From assembly GCF_014651635.1 (NCBI RefSeq), contig NZ_BMXG01000005.1, positions 62,001 to 126,000 on the forward strand: a stretch of DNA of 64,000 nucleotides, read 5' to 3'. The notes beneath the pieces are model-generated. The model was not told where the DNA came from, made no database searches, and saw nothing but the letters and a program-made list of their open reading frames with translations. Made by a program: the position numbers and the translations under genes. The stretch comes from Cerasicoccus arenae. Its GTDB lineage: Bacteria; Verrucomicrobiota; Verrucomicrobiia; Opitutales; Cerasicoccaceae. Positions 18,401-26,363 of the stretch are shown here, piece by piece (position 1 is the first letter of the stretch; every line of letters begins with the position of its first letter).

Positions 18401-20351
18401 TCCAACGACAGGACAAGACATCAGTGAATTACTTGGGCAGGCGACTCGTCAATCAACGGCTGAGGGAGACGTTTATGTGCTCTCTACTTCCTTCTCTGCA
18501 GTAGGGGTTTCCAGTGTGTATGCGGAAGCTACTACAATTGAGAATGACGTTGCTCAATCATTGCCTGTTCAGGTGACGGCATCAGCGTCTTCAGTAGTTG
18601 CCATTGACTTTTTAGAACCTCTGGTTGACACAAATGTGGGTACGGGAGATTCCATTGACTTCGAATTCGAAGCTAGTTCGACCTATGGAAGTGTCGATTT
18701 AGTTGAGGTCATTGTAAATGGTGTCACTGAGGCTAGCCTAAATGCCGAACCGTATACATTCACACGTCTTTTTTCAACACCTGGAACTTTCACTGTTCGT
18801 GCAACAGCCACGAATTCAATTGGAATTCAGGCGACTACGGCACCGCTCACAGTTACTGTCTCGGATGCCAATCCACTTATTTCTGACTCCGATTTCATCA
18901 CACAGACTTACGTCGATCTGCTATTCCGGTCTCCAACGGCATTGGAACTGAGTGATGCCCAAGCTGCGATGGCAGGTGGTCAGACGCGTGGCACCTTCAT
19001 TAGTAATCTGATGAAGAACAGTACAAGTTCTATTGCCCCTTATCAGACAGCGCAGATTTATCGTACGATGGTTGGTGATTGGTTAGACTACGATGATTTA
19101 GAGACTGAGTGGACTAGTTTCAATTCATTGGGCATCGATTCTTATGCAGCGTCTTTATATGGGCTGTTTTCGCAGAAATACCCACAAATAAACATTATCC
19201 CGCCTACACCGATCGATCCACAAGGAACAAGTCAGACTGACCCGACTCTTTTGGCTCAGAACTACTATGTTAATGCATTGATCAAAAATAAGTATGGTGT
19301 TCAATCGACGACTTTTTCACAAACAGTGGTTGGTATTGCTCTCTACAACGCTTCAGTCGGTGGAGTTGTTAATGGTAACACAGAAGCTAGCCTAGCGTTA
19401 ACTAGCAACACTAACGGGATATATGATCCATCTGTCGGGAAGTGGTACAGTACAGCCTTCCCTGGCGCTGCAAATGCAGAGGGACAGACTTGGGGCTATC
19501 ATTTGCCAGACCTGTATTTTAATAATCGTGTTAGAGTTGCACAGCTGATTGCTGGTCTTTTACGACGTGAGCCAACCGATGCTGAAGTTAAAGCTGCAGC
19601 GAATAAAGGTCAGTTCAACTTGGCTAACTATGCTCAGTCTTTAGTTGATTCGGCAGAATACGCCGCGCGCTTTACTTCGACATACAATCTAACGGTATCG
19701 ACGAATGGCTCTGGTTCAGTAACAATCAATCCAGAGCAGTACGATCCGCAGAATCCAACGGAATTGCTTTATGTATCAGGCAGTTTGGTCACACTGACTG
19801 CGGTACCAGGCGATGGGTCAAAGTTTAATGGATGGACTGGTTCTACTGTATCTAGCAGTAACCCGCTCGTTGTTACGATAACGGCTGATACTTCACTGGT
19901 AGCAAACTTCTCTGTTATCCCGGTAACTGTATCCACGGCTTCAGTTATTGCGACGAAGATGGCAGAAAAAGGCGTGACTGATCCGACTTCAATCAATCCT
20001 TCTATCGACTATGATGGTGACGGGGCCACGAATTTAGAAGAGTTCGTCTTTGGAACAGACTCAACCAGCGATAATTCGAAGCCTGTCTTTGTTCCATCAA
20101 TTGACGGAGATAACTTGGTGGTAGAAGTATTAGTGCTGAATGAGAGTGAGTTACCTGATGACATGACAATCCTGTTTGAGTGCAACCAGACACTGAGCGC
20201 TTCGGGATGGACGAGTGTCCCAAGCGGCCAAATATCAGCAGCTGGTGTTTCGCAGGCAAACGTACCAACGGGTTATCAGCGAATTCGAGTAACATTACCA
20301 CTGAGTAGCAACTGCTCGTTCCTGCGCGGACGTATTGTTGTTACTAATTAG
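15468..20351 (+). CDS. Giant Ig-like-repeat surface protein (putative pilus-linked adhesin)
   Basis: 1627 residues. Signal peptide (about 1-25). Then about six tandem He_PIG/Ig-like repeats of 85-90 residues (to about residue 545), each with a PVITS-type start, NNPTSYGxxGL, and TGLISGTPT...SASN. Next come further Ig-like modules with NGV/VDGV-type strands (about 545-1135), a region resembling DUF4214 (SDFITQTYVDLLFRSP, about 1140 onward), a bacterial-repeat module (SVTINPEQYDP...VPGDGSKFNGWTG, about 1405-1485) and a calcium-type DYDGDGATNLEEF segment near 1514. No sortase or PEP-CTERM anchor. It lies 100 bases after pilQ in the same direction and ends at a terminator, so it may be secreted with or displayed on the pilus; this is inference. 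Confidence 0.85.
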   Translation: MNSAWSFSKFLFFLSLLTASGAAYAAVPVVDSPANPQGEVGVAFNYTITASGGPIVVYGASGMPSWLSRSGANISGTPTVAGDYIFNVFATNDLDETSEAYPVTVSVLDPAPVITSALSVNTLVNEPFSYTIVATNNPTSYGAVGLGALGLSIDGNTGIISGTPTASGSFDVVISATNATGSDSDTLTISVLDTQLPVITSSTTASGTEEVAFTYQISASNNPTSYGVTGLNAISGLVFSTQTGLISGTPTTTGVFNLTISASNDFGDDTENLTITIDELVVAPVIVSSLNAEGFVGTAFNYTISALNTPTSYGVVGLGAIGGLNFNTDTGVISGVPTTPGSYGVSISATNSAGMDSAQLTITVSDAEPPVITSLAAASGVINQNFNYQITATNTPTSFDADGLDDIGGLIISPATGLISGLPTNSGVFTVTVSASNAFGTDTLDVVITIDEIIPVITSSTTAAGVVGRAFNYQITAINSPTLFDATGIAAIGGLSIDVDTGLISGFPVNSGTFTVSVEASNTAGSDFQDVTITVFGAAPTITITSPTSGQTINGNFASFNVTASIIASTGNTVSNAQVFVDGVVFAQLTNVGGNSYQANLPIGFDPSFFEVTGGNHVIQVRAYQSDGAFFDSSITDFEITPVIDVIYPLTNTTIPLMTAGDSFLIAKIGTNQFDTAVARLNGPGVFEDVTGVAQGNNVYAFFVSNDVSNSGTYTITLTVTDIEGNTVTKNLGFTMVSNGGDPSIRITSPANGFITDQFIPAIIQIPAGDYLGGDVGSFVNPETTGSGYLRRNTKFGTVRLSGVDNGAGGFITVTYTIENGKILKIDSVTGTVASNNGIVLDSVNFPGIVGDFEMFAEASSPNSQIVSVEYFVNGVSQGVIAAPGPYNTRFPGRVINGSWAPEVGTYQVFAIATDALGRTGIANPIVFSVRAFDYPVVDLIQPDGPITVDLGELVDFSATVDSNRQVAKVEFIRQYTDPTTGQDISELLGQATRQSTAEGDVYVLSTSFSAVGVSSVYAEATTIENDVAQSLPVQVTASASSVVAIDFLEPLVDTNVGTGDSIDFEFEASSTYGSVDLVEVIVNGVTEASLNAEPYTFTRLFSTPGTFTVRATATNSIGIQATTAPLTVTVSDANPLISDSDFITQTYVDLLFRSPTALELSDAQAAMAGGQTRGTFISNLMKNSTSSIAPYQTAQIYRTMVGDWLDYDDLETEWTSFNSLGIDSYAASLYGLFSQKYPQINIIPPTPIDPQGTSQTDPTLLAQNYYVNALIKNKYGVQSTTFSQTVVGIALYNASVGGVVNGNTEASLALTSNTNGIYDPSVGKWYSTAFPGAANAEGQTWGYHLPDLYFNNRVRVAQLIAGLLRREPTDAEVKAAANKGQFNLANYAQSLVDSAEYAARFTSTYNLTVSTNGSGSVTINPEQYDPQNPTELLYVSGSLVTLTAVPGDGSKFNGWTGSTVSSSNPLVVTITADTSLVANFSVIPVTVSTASVIATKMAEKGVTDPTSINPSIDYDGDGATNLEEFVFGTDSTSDNSKPVFVPSIDGDNLVVEVLVLNESELPDDMTILFECNQTLSASGWTSVPSGQISAAGVSQANVPTGYQRIRVTLPLSSNCSFLRGRIVVTN

Positions 20352-20378
20352 TGTTAATGCTTTTTGAAATTACATACT

Positions 20379-20404
20379 GGCGGACCGGAAACGGTCCGCC
20401 TTTT
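20379..20404 (+). terminator. Rho-independent terminator of the pilus/adhesin operon
   Basis: Perfect 9-bp GC-rich stem (GGCGGACCG/CGGTCCGCC) with a GAAA tetraloop, followed by TTTTCTTT. It lies 28 bases beyond the adhesin stop. The T run reaches to within a few bases of the next gene's ATG at 20413. Confidence 0.93.
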
Positions 20405-20412
20405 CTTTGTCT

Positions 20413-21294
20413 ATGCGTAAAATTCTTCTGATTGACGGTTACAACATTACCTTTCGTAGCTTCTATGCTTTGCCGGATCTCACCAGATCGGATGGTATGC
20501 CCACTGGTGCGCTGCACGGCTGGATCAAAGCGATGTGGAAGCTAGAAGACCTTGAAAAACCTGATGTCATTGCTGTGTTCTTTGATGATGGCGGCTCCGA
20601 TCGTCACCTTTCAATTTTACCAGATTACAAAGCAAATCGAGATGAAACACCCGAGGCGTTGGAGCAGCAAATTCCGCTTATTCGTGAACTGACGAATCTA
20701 TTGGGATACCCGATTCGTTCTCAACGGGGCATTGAAGCGGATGATTTGATTGGTGCTGCCGCTGAAACCTTGGCGAAACTCGGCGACGAAGTGGTCATCG
20801 TCAGTGCGGATAAAGATCTTGGGCAATGCGTCGGTGGTCGAGTTTACCAGTTGCTTCCAGCACCGACGGCAAACCCAAGGATTGGTTGGCGCAAGCTTGA
20901 TGCGGCAGGTGTTGCTCAGAAATTTGGCGTGGGGCCTGAGCTTGTGCCAGATTATCTGGCACTGATTGGAGATGCATCAGACAACATTCCGGGCCTTAAA
21001 GGTTGTGGCCCAAAGACTGCAGCAAAATGGCTGTTGGAATACGGCTCACTAGATGGCATCCTCGCGCATGCAGCAGAGATAAAACCGCCGCGTTTCCGCG
21101 AGCAATTGCCATTTTTTGAAGCAGAATTAAGGCGCAATGTTCAGCTAGTCACATTGGATTTGAGTCATGACTGTGGCGTGCTTGCGCGTTCGCCAGTTGC
21201 CCTAAATGAGCTGGTTGCCTTTTTAGAGAAAATGGAGATGCACCAGTCAGCCAAGCAGGCCTATGACCGTTATGGGCAGACGGAACTCTTTTAG
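20413..21294 (+). CDS. Stand-alone 5'-3' exonuclease (PolA N-terminal/flap-nuclease family)
   Basis: 293 residues, matching only the 5'-nuclease domain of DNA polymerase I, with no polymerase part. Metal-site acidic motifs are in order: LLIDGYN, VAVFFDD-type AVFFDDGG, GIEADDLIGA, VSADKDL, and the helix-3-turn-helix GDASDNIPGLKGCGPKTA. Probably removes RNA primers or flaps, or acts as an ExoIX/Xni-like nuclease. ATG at 20413 is chosen because RKILLIDGYN is the conserved beginning. No Shine-Dalgarno sequence is visible, and the terminator of the upstream operon ends immediately before the start codon. Confidence 0.86.
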   Translation: MRKILLIDGYNITFRSFYALPDLTRSDGMPTGALHGWIKAMWKLEDLEKPDVIAVFFDDGGSDRHLSILPDYKANRDETPEALEQQIPLIRELTNLLGYPIRSQRGIEADDLIGAAAETLAKLGDEVVIVSADKDLGQCVGGRVYQLLPAPTANPRIGWRKLDAAGVAQKFGVGPELVPDYLALIGDASDNIPGLKGCGPKTAAKWLLEYGSLDGILAHAAEIKPPRFREQLPFFEAELRRNVQLVTLDLSHDCGVLARSPVALNELVAFLEKMEMHQSAKQAYDRYGQTELF

Positions 21295-21322
21295 AGACTT
21301 AGAGAAATATGGGCTGTGTACG

Positions 21323-22051
21323 TCAAACTGGGTCGTAAATGTAACCGACACCGTGAACCGTGCGGAAAATGTCTGTGTTGCATTCATGTGCGGTCAGCAG
21401 ATTGCGAATCTTAACCACATATTGGTCTAGAGAGCGGCTGCGCACATCGGCATGGACCCCCCATACGGCGTGAATCAGACTCCGCCGAGTAAGCACGGTG
21501 TTGGGATAGGATACGAGATATGAAATAATTCCGAGCTCTTTGCGGCCGATTTTTTCGCTGGCCCCATCAGGGAATTCAATTTCCATGCGGGTGGGGTTGA
21601 CTTTAGCGTCACAGAAATCGAAGGGCTTTTCAGTAATCTCGACGTTGTTGGTAATCAACTGGTCTTTGGCCGTTTCAGTCCGACGCAGAACTGCCTTAAT
21701 CCGTGCAGTGAGCTCGGGCAGGCTGAAGGGCTTTGTTAGATAGTCATCCGCACCGAGGTCCAGGCCTTTGACCTTACTGACTTCTGAATTGTGCGCGGTG
21801 ACAAAGATAATAGGCACCTGAATGTTATTTTGCCGCAGCTCTTCAATGAGCTGAAAGCCAGTTGTGTCAGGGAGATTGACATCAAGGAGCATTAGGTTGG
21901 CGTGATTACTTTTAAGAAAGCGAATCGCGTGCTCACCCCGATGAAACATTTGGGGCAGCATGTCCTCGCCTTCGAGGTGGTCAGCGACCATTTCGGCGAT
22001 TTCTTTTTCGTCTTCACAGATCAAGATGAGGGGTTTGGCTTCTTTAGGCAT
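21323..22051 (-). CDS. OmpR/PhoB-family response regulator
   Basis: 242 residues. Receiver domain 8-125: ILICEDEKEI (acidic pocket), phospho-acceptor Asp in LMLLDVNLPDTTGF, Thr in IFVTAHN, Lys in DYLTKPFSLPEL. C-terminal winged helix (about 165-240): RKELGIISYLVSYPNTVLTRRSLI and VDQYVVKIRNLL-type recognition helix, ending TVHGVGYIY. No histidine kinase gene is adjacent. It follows the bcp gene by 5 bases on the same strand, which hints at co-expression with the peroxide-scavenging enzyme; its target genes are unknown. Confidence 0.92.
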   Translation of the reverse strand: MPKEAKPLILICEDEKEIAEMVADHLEGEDMLPQMFHRGEHAIRFLKSNHANLMLLDVNLPDTTGFQLIEELRQNNIQVPIIFVTAHNSEVSKVKGLDLGADDYLTKPFSLPELTARIKAVLRRTETAKDQLITNNVEITEKPFDFCDAKVNPTRMEIEFPDGASEKIGRKELGIISYLVSYPNTVLTRRSLIHAVWGVHADVRSRSLDQYVVKIRNLLTAHECNTDIFRTVHGVGYIYDPV

Positions 22052-22056
22052 GATAT

Positions 22057-22539
22057 TTAGAAATGGGCGTGGGCATCGCGAAGGACTTCTTCGGCATGTT
22101 CATCAGGCTTAACCTTGGGATATGTTTTCAGAATGACGCCATCTGGACCAACCAAAAATGAGATACGATGAATGCCTTCATATTCTTTCCCCATAAACTT
22201 CTTCATACCCCAAACACCAAACGCGTTCACGAGCGTTTGGTCGGTATCGGCTACGAGGGGGAAGGGGAGGTTGAACTTTTGGCGGAATTTATCGTGGGAG
22301 ATCTCATCGTCACAGCTGACGCCGATCACGGTTAAACCAGCTTCATTGAAATCAGAAAATTTATCGCGGAAAGCGCATGCTTCCTTAGTGCATCCAGGTG
22401 TGTCGTCACGGGGATAGAAATACACGAGATATGGCCCCGTCAGTTCGTCAGTATGCCCATGAAGTCCATTGGCATAGCGAAAATCGAAGCTTGGAGATTG
22501 CTCTCCTGGAGAGAGTAGAGTCGGCGTATTCATCCTCAA
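22057..22539 (-). CDS. bcp: Thioredoxin-dependent thiol peroxidase (Bcp/PrxQ)
   Basis: 160-residue peroxiredoxin that reduces hydroperoxides. The active-site segment YFYPRDDTPGCTKEACAFRD holds the peroxidatic Cys and, five residues on, the resolving Cys characteristic of Bcp/PrxQ. FGVWGMKKFMGKEYEGIHR is another Bcp-type stretch. The start could be the first or third codon (both ATG). It is upstream of and nearly contiguous with the response-regulator gene, and divergent from hisG. Confidence 0.94.
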   Translation of the reverse strand: MRMNTPTLLSPGEQSPSFDFRYANGLHGHTDELTGPYLVYFYPRDDTPGCTKEACAFRDKFSDFNEAGLTVIGVSCDDEISHDKFRQKFNLPFPLVADTDQTLVNAFGVWGMKKFMGKEYEGIHRISFLVGPDGVILKTYPKVKPDEHAEEVLRDAHAHF

Positions 22540-22649
22540 TATTTACCGTGAATGCATATCGTTATGCGCAGAGACTATTAAGCGGACTGCCGAAGGCAAA
22601 GCAAAATTAGCTTGTCTGTGGGGCCAGTGGCGGTTTGTCATGCGTTATC

Positions 22650-23537
22650 GTGTCATCAGAAAAACCGCTTATTATGTTGGGCTTGCCGAAGGGCAGTCTC
22701 GAAGAATCCACACTGAAGCTGTTCGGCAAGGCTGGCTATCGGATTGCGAAAAGCTCGCGCTCCTATCGTCCGTCCTTTGACGATCCACAGCTCGACGGTC
22801 GCTTCATACGCGCCCAGGAAATGAGCCGCTATGTTGAGCATGGGTTCTTCGATTGCGGCCTGACTGGCTACGATTGGGTCGTGGAGAATGGGTCAGATGT
22901 CGTCGAGGTCTGTGACCTGATCTACAGCCGGGCTTCCAATGTGAAGAGCCGCTGGGTGCTCGTGGTGCCTGAGGATTCACCTGTTAAGACGGTCAAGGAC
23001 CTTGAGGGGAAGATGATCGCCACAGAAGTCGTTAATATCGTTAAGCGCTATTTGGCCGCTCACGAGGTCAAAGCAGACATTGAATTTTCTTGGGGTGCTA
23101 CCGAGGTTAAAGTGCCGGAAATGGTCGACGCGATCGTTGACTTAACGGAAACGGGTAACTCTCTCCGTGCTAACAAGCTCAGGATCGTTGATGTGTTGCT
23201 GGAAACCAACACCAAGCTGATTGCAAACAAGGATGCTTGGGCTAATCCAGAAAAGCGCGCCAAGATCGAAAGCATGGCACTGCTGTTGAAGTCTGCACTC
23301 GAGGCTGAGAAAAAAGTCGGGCTTAAGCTCAACATTGAGAAGTCCAGAGTTCCAGAAATCCTTAAGAAACTTCCTGCTTTGCGAAATCCGACGATCTCCA
23401 CGTTGACTTGCGATCAATTTGTTGCGCTTGAAGTGGTTCTGGACGAAAAGGTTGTTCGCGAGATCATCCCAAGCCTCAAGTCGCTGGGTGCTGAAGGCAT
23501 TATCGAGTACCCATTGAACAAAGTCGTACCGGATTGA
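22650..23537 (+). CDS. hisG: ATP phosphoribosyltransferase, long form
   Basis: First enzyme of histidine biosynthesis: joins ATP and PRPP. About 295 residues, which with the C-terminal regulatory ACT-like domain (from about [14 protein letters not shown] to the end) identifies the long, HisZ-independent, histidine-inhibited form. Marks: [46 protein letters not shown], and [17 protein letters not shown] (PRPP-binding region). A TTG at 22635 is the furthest possible start; GTG at 22650 ([15 protein letters not shown]) is chosen as the more likely initiator. No other his gene is nearby. Confidence 0.92.
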   Translation: MSSEKPLIMLGLPKGSLEESTLKLFGKAGYRIAKSSRSYRPSFDDPQLDGRFIRAQEMSRYVEHGFFDCGLTGYDWVVENGSDVVEVCDLIYSRASNVKSRWVLVVPEDSPVKTVKDLEGKMIATEVVNIVKRYLAAHEVKADIEFSWGATEVKVPEMVDAIVDLTETGNSLRANKLRIVDVLLETNTKLIANKDAWANPEKRAKIESMALLLKSALEAEKKVGLKLNIEKSRVPEILKKLPALRNPTISTLTCDQFVALEVVLDEKVVREIIPSLKSLGAEGIIEYPLNKVVPD

Positions 23538-23574
23538 GGAAACCGCTTTGTTTGAATGAAGGACTCGTAATGAC

Positions 23575-24717
23575 TTATGAGCCCTTCAAAAACAGGCGGA
23601 TCAGCGCTTCTAGCTCGGGTGCCTCGACTAGAAATGAATCGTGGCCTAGGTCGCTGTCAATTTCAGCATAGGTCGCGTGCTTACCCAAGCGCAGGAGAGC
23701 TTGGGCTATTTCTCGATTCTGTTTGGGCGGGAAGAGCCAGTCAGACTTAAAGCCGATGACGAGCGTCTTGCATTGTACTGCATCAAGCTGATCTTCGAGT
23801 CGGCCGTTTTTGCCGTAGAGGTCGAAGCGATCGAGAGCCTTAGTGAAATACAGATAGGTATTTGCGTCGAAGCGATTCACGAAGCTTTTGCCCTGATAGC
23901 GTAGGTAGCTCTCGACCTCAAATTCGATATCAAATAACTCACGAGCCCGTTCTGCAGCCTGCCGTTTGCGCCCGAATTTATCGTCCATTCCGCGATCGGA
24001 TAGGTAGGTGATGTGCGCCATCATACGTGCGATTGCCAGACCGACATGCGGGCCTTGGCCCTCGCCATAATCACCACCCTGCCACTCGGGGTCTTGCATG
24101 ATTGCACTACGGCCTACTTCGTTAAAGGCGATGGCTTGTGCGTTTTGGCGTGCGGTTGTGGCCATTGGTAAGGCTAGGCGCACGTCTTCCGGATATTCGA
24201 TCATCCACTGAAGCACCTGCATGCCGCCCATGGAGCCTCCCACGACTGCGTGGAGGCGCTTGATACCCAAGTGCTCGGTCAGGAGCTTCTGGGCATGGAC
24301 AATGTCACGTATGGTAACGACGGGAAAATCCAAGCTGTAGCGGCGGCCAGTTTCCGGATTTATGCTGGAAGGTCCGGTCGAGCCTTGGCAGCCGCCAAGA
24401 CAATTGGCGGAGAGGACAAAATACTCGTTGGTGTCAATTGGCTTGCCAGGGCCGATCATGGTGTTCCACCAGCCGGTTTTTCGATCATTCAGATCGTGAA
24501 CTCCAGCCGCGTGGTGATCTCCACTAAGCGCATGGCAAATGAGAATTGCATTGCTCCGCTCGGCGTTCAATCGGCCATAGCTTTCGTAGCGCAGCGTGAA
24601 GCCTGTCAGTGCCCCCCCCCCCTCACAGGTGAAAGGCGCGGTGTGAACATAGTCCTGCCAAGCAACGAGGCCTACCTCGCCGCCTGTGGCATCCAATATG
24701 GCTGAGGCGTCATTCAT
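23575..24717 (-). CDS. metX: Homoserine O-acetyltransferase
   Basis: 380-residue alpha/beta-hydrolase-fold acyltransferase of methionine biosynthesis, transferring an acyl group from acyl-CoA to homoserine. The nucleophile elbow VVGGSMGGMQVLQW carries the catalytic Ser; GFKSDWLFPP holds the Asp and DLGHDSFL the His. ILICHALSGDHHAAG and NTNEYFVL-type IDTNEYFVLSANCLGGCQGSTGPSS are family hallmarks. A G11 mononucleotide run (24612-24622) encodes part of CEGGGALTG near residue 33; the present length keeps the frame. A leader hairpin lies upstream at 24807-24835. Confidence 0.94.
   Translation of the reverse strand: MNDASAILDATGGEVGLVAWQDYVHTAPFTCEGGGALTGFTLRYESYGRLNAERSNAILICHALSGDHHAAGVHDLNDRKTGWWNTMIGPGKPIDTNEYFVLSANCLGGCQGSTGPSSINPETGRRYSLDFPVVTIRDIVHAQKLLTEHLGIKRLHAVVGGSMGGMQVLQWMIEYPEDVRLALPMATTARQNAQAIAFNEVGRSAIMQDPEWQGGDYGEGQGPHVGLAIARMMAHITYLSDRGMDDKFGRKRQAAERARELFDIEFEVESYLRYQGKSFVNRFDANTYLYFTKALDRFDLYGKNGRLEDQLDAVQCKTLVIGFKSDWLFPPKQNREIAQALLRLGKHATYAEIDSDLGHDSFLVEAPELEALIRLFLKGS
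24612..24622. repeat. 11-base G/C mononucleotide tract inside metX
   Basis: Eleven C on the plus strand (G11 in the metX mRNA) encode three glycines near the N-terminus. A gain or loss of one or two bases would shift the frame about 345 residues before the end of the enzyme. Confidence 0.95.
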
Positions 24718-24806
24718 AGGGTCAACGTGGGAGGATCAGTTTGCTGAAGGGCAAGCAAGTTCAGACTCAATGCGATAGCAATTGACTAGACGGTGGTTGG
24801 AGCCAG

Positions 24807-24835
24807 CCCGAACGGTTGATTGTTTAACCATCGGG
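24807..24835 (-). promoter_or_regulatory. Hairpin in the metX leader
   Basis: In the 142-base gap upstream of metX, the minus strand can form a 5-bp CCCGA/TCGGG stem topped, after a small bulge, by a 4-bp GGTT/AACC stem and an 8-base loop. No T run follows, so it is a poor terminator for the upstream FecR gene; a cis-regulatory element of metX is possible. I could not match it to the SAM-I consensus. Confidence 0.3.
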
Positions 24836-24859
24836 TGAAGAGCCTGAGGTGGAACGGCT

Positions 24860-25774
24860 TTATTGTCCAGTGTTGTTGTTTACGCCCTGTTCCGGAGTTA
24901 CTCGGGGAGCAGGAGTCGTTGGCGTGACTTTAACTGAAAATTCGCCGCCCTTAGCCCCAGGGGCGTCTGGGTTGAAGTCGTCGTTGCTAAATTCAGCGAA
25001 CAACGCTTGTGCTTGGCTGGCCGATATATTGATGGAAGTGGCCTGTGCTTCACTCATGCCTTGAGCCTGTATGCTGGTGATCGTGATTGAGCCATCACCG
25101 TTTAAGACGCCTGTGAAATTGAGTTCTTCCAAGGCACCTACGACCTCTTCTTTGTTGCTTAAAGGAATATAGATGCCGTTCCCAATGGCGATGCCGAAGC
25201 GCCCGCTGGGTGTGGCAATGCCCCGGATATTCGTGCTGAATTCGTAATTAGTGCCACGGATGCCTGCTGTGCCGATGGGGGAGTCAACCTGATAGGATGA
25301 GCCTTCCTCGGTGTTTAGCTTTTTAACCGAGCCAATGATGTCACCCTCGAGAAGGCGAAGTTTTGTTTTCGAAGTGGTTGGCTCCTTGTCCAGCGAGTCG
25401 AGAGTCGGTGCGTCTTGAGGCAAAGGAGCCTGCAAGTACTCTTCAATCGACAAGGTGGTATCTGGCTTGATGGTCAGAGATGAGCCATTGGAAAAGAGGA
25501 GCACGACAGTGGCGTCAGAAGCTGTATTGATCGTTACCCCTTGCTTGAATCTCATTTTGGGTTCAATGCGGCCTTCTTCTCCCAAGGCGTAGTCAGTGTA
25601 GGTTGCGTTGCCAGTAACCCGGGCGACCAGTGCGATCGCGGGCTTCATAGTGGCGGTTGCGGCGGCGGCAGGTGCGGATGGGCTTTGGGCCCACGCGATG
25701 GAAAAAATGATCAGCGCCAAACTAGCAAGGCTGGCGATGCGGAATGTAGCAGTACGATGAAATTGTGTATTCAC
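24860..25774 (-). CDS. Secreted FecR-domain protein
   Basis: 304 residues from a GTG start with an N-terminal signal/anchor (FRIASLASLALIIFSIAWAQ). The central domain is FecR-like: LLFSNGSSLTIKPDTTLSIEEYL, LRLLEGDIIGSVKKL and SYQVDSPIGTAGIRGTNYEF, the typical string of beta strands ending in an AxRGT-like motif. The C-terminal third is Ala/Gln- and Pro-rich. Unlike classical FecR it lacks an anti-sigma N-terminal domain and no ECF sigma gene is nearby, so it is probably an envelope protein of the kind common in Verrucomicrobia. Function unknown. Confidence 0.8.
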   Translation of the reverse strand: MNTQFHRTATFRIASLASLALIIFSIAWAQSPSAPAAAATATMKPAIALVARVTGNATYTDYALGEEGRIEPKMRFKQGVTINTASDATVVLLFSNGSSLTIKPDTTLSIEEYLQAPLPQDAPTLDSLDKEPTTSKTKLRLLEGDIIGSVKKLNTEEGSSYQVDSPIGTAGIRGTNYEFSTNIRGIATPSGRFGIAIGNGIYIPLSNKEEVVGALEELNFTGVLNGDGSITITSIQAQGMSEAQATSINISASQAQALFAEFSNDDFNPDAPGAKGGEFSVKVTPTTPAPRVTPEQGVNNNTGQ

Positions 25775-25874
25775 AGAGAGAAAAATTTACCGGAAGGCTA
25801 ATTTTTATCGTAGTCCGGGTCAAGCGAAGAGACCGAGCGAACATGCAGTGTAAATCTGCTTATAGGCCGTTTAT

Positions 25875-26327
25875 CTAAACGCCAAGTAGAGAGGGAATCA
25901 TCGTGTTGCGATGAGCAAAGATGCGTTTGACTTGCCGATGGATCAGCGGGTAGGCCAAATCGCCAAATGGGGTGAATGGTAATTCGTACCGCACGTAATC
26001 AATCATCTTGGTTTCCATTGGCCCGATTGCCTTGAAGGTGTGTCGGTGAATCCAGGTTTTGAAGGGCCCCTTAACCTGCTCGTCGACGAACTCGTGTGAC
26101 GGGTCCCAAACGGGGATCAGCGTCCGCCAGCGCAACGCCAAGCCATGAAGGCGAATCTTGTAGTCAATTTCCAAATCCTGCCGCATGACGATGGGTTTCG
26201 GCGTTGTGATGTGGAATCCAAGTTCGGTGGGGGTGATTTTCTCCAGATTTTCTGCTCGAGAGAAAAAATCGAACACGGTCTCTTGTGGGAGAGGGAGGGT
26301 TAGCTCTGTGCGGATTGAGTGCCACAT
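25875..26327 (-). CDS. SRPBCC (START-like) superfamily protein
   Basis: 150 residues with the START/polyketide-cyclase-like order: strand IRTELTLPLPQETVFDFFSRAENLEKITP (the AxxVWxFFsdp-type N-terminal helix), a curved sheet including IDYKIRLHGLALRWRTLI, RYELPFTPFGDLAYPLIHRQVKRIFAHR as C-terminal helix. Proteins of this type in cyclase/dehydrase-like families bind hydrophobic ligands; the ligand is unknown. It stands alone between the FecR gene and a membrane-protein gene on the same strand. Confidence 0.75.
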   Translation of the reverse strand: MWHSIRTELTLPLPQETVFDFFSRAENLEKITPTELGFHITTPKPIVMRQDLEIDYKIRLHGLALRWRTLIPVWDPSHEFVDEQVKGPFKTWIHRHTFKAIGPMETKMIDYVRYELPFTPFGDLAYPLIHRQVKRIFAHRNTMIPSLLGV

Positions 26328-26363
26328 GTCAGCAAGGCAATGCAGTCTACAGTGATTTGCAAC

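Noticed and set aside
24860-25774. FecR-domain protein as part of an iron-signalling system
   Set aside because: No ECF sigma factor or TonB receptor gene is adjacent and the anti-sigma N-terminal domain is absent.
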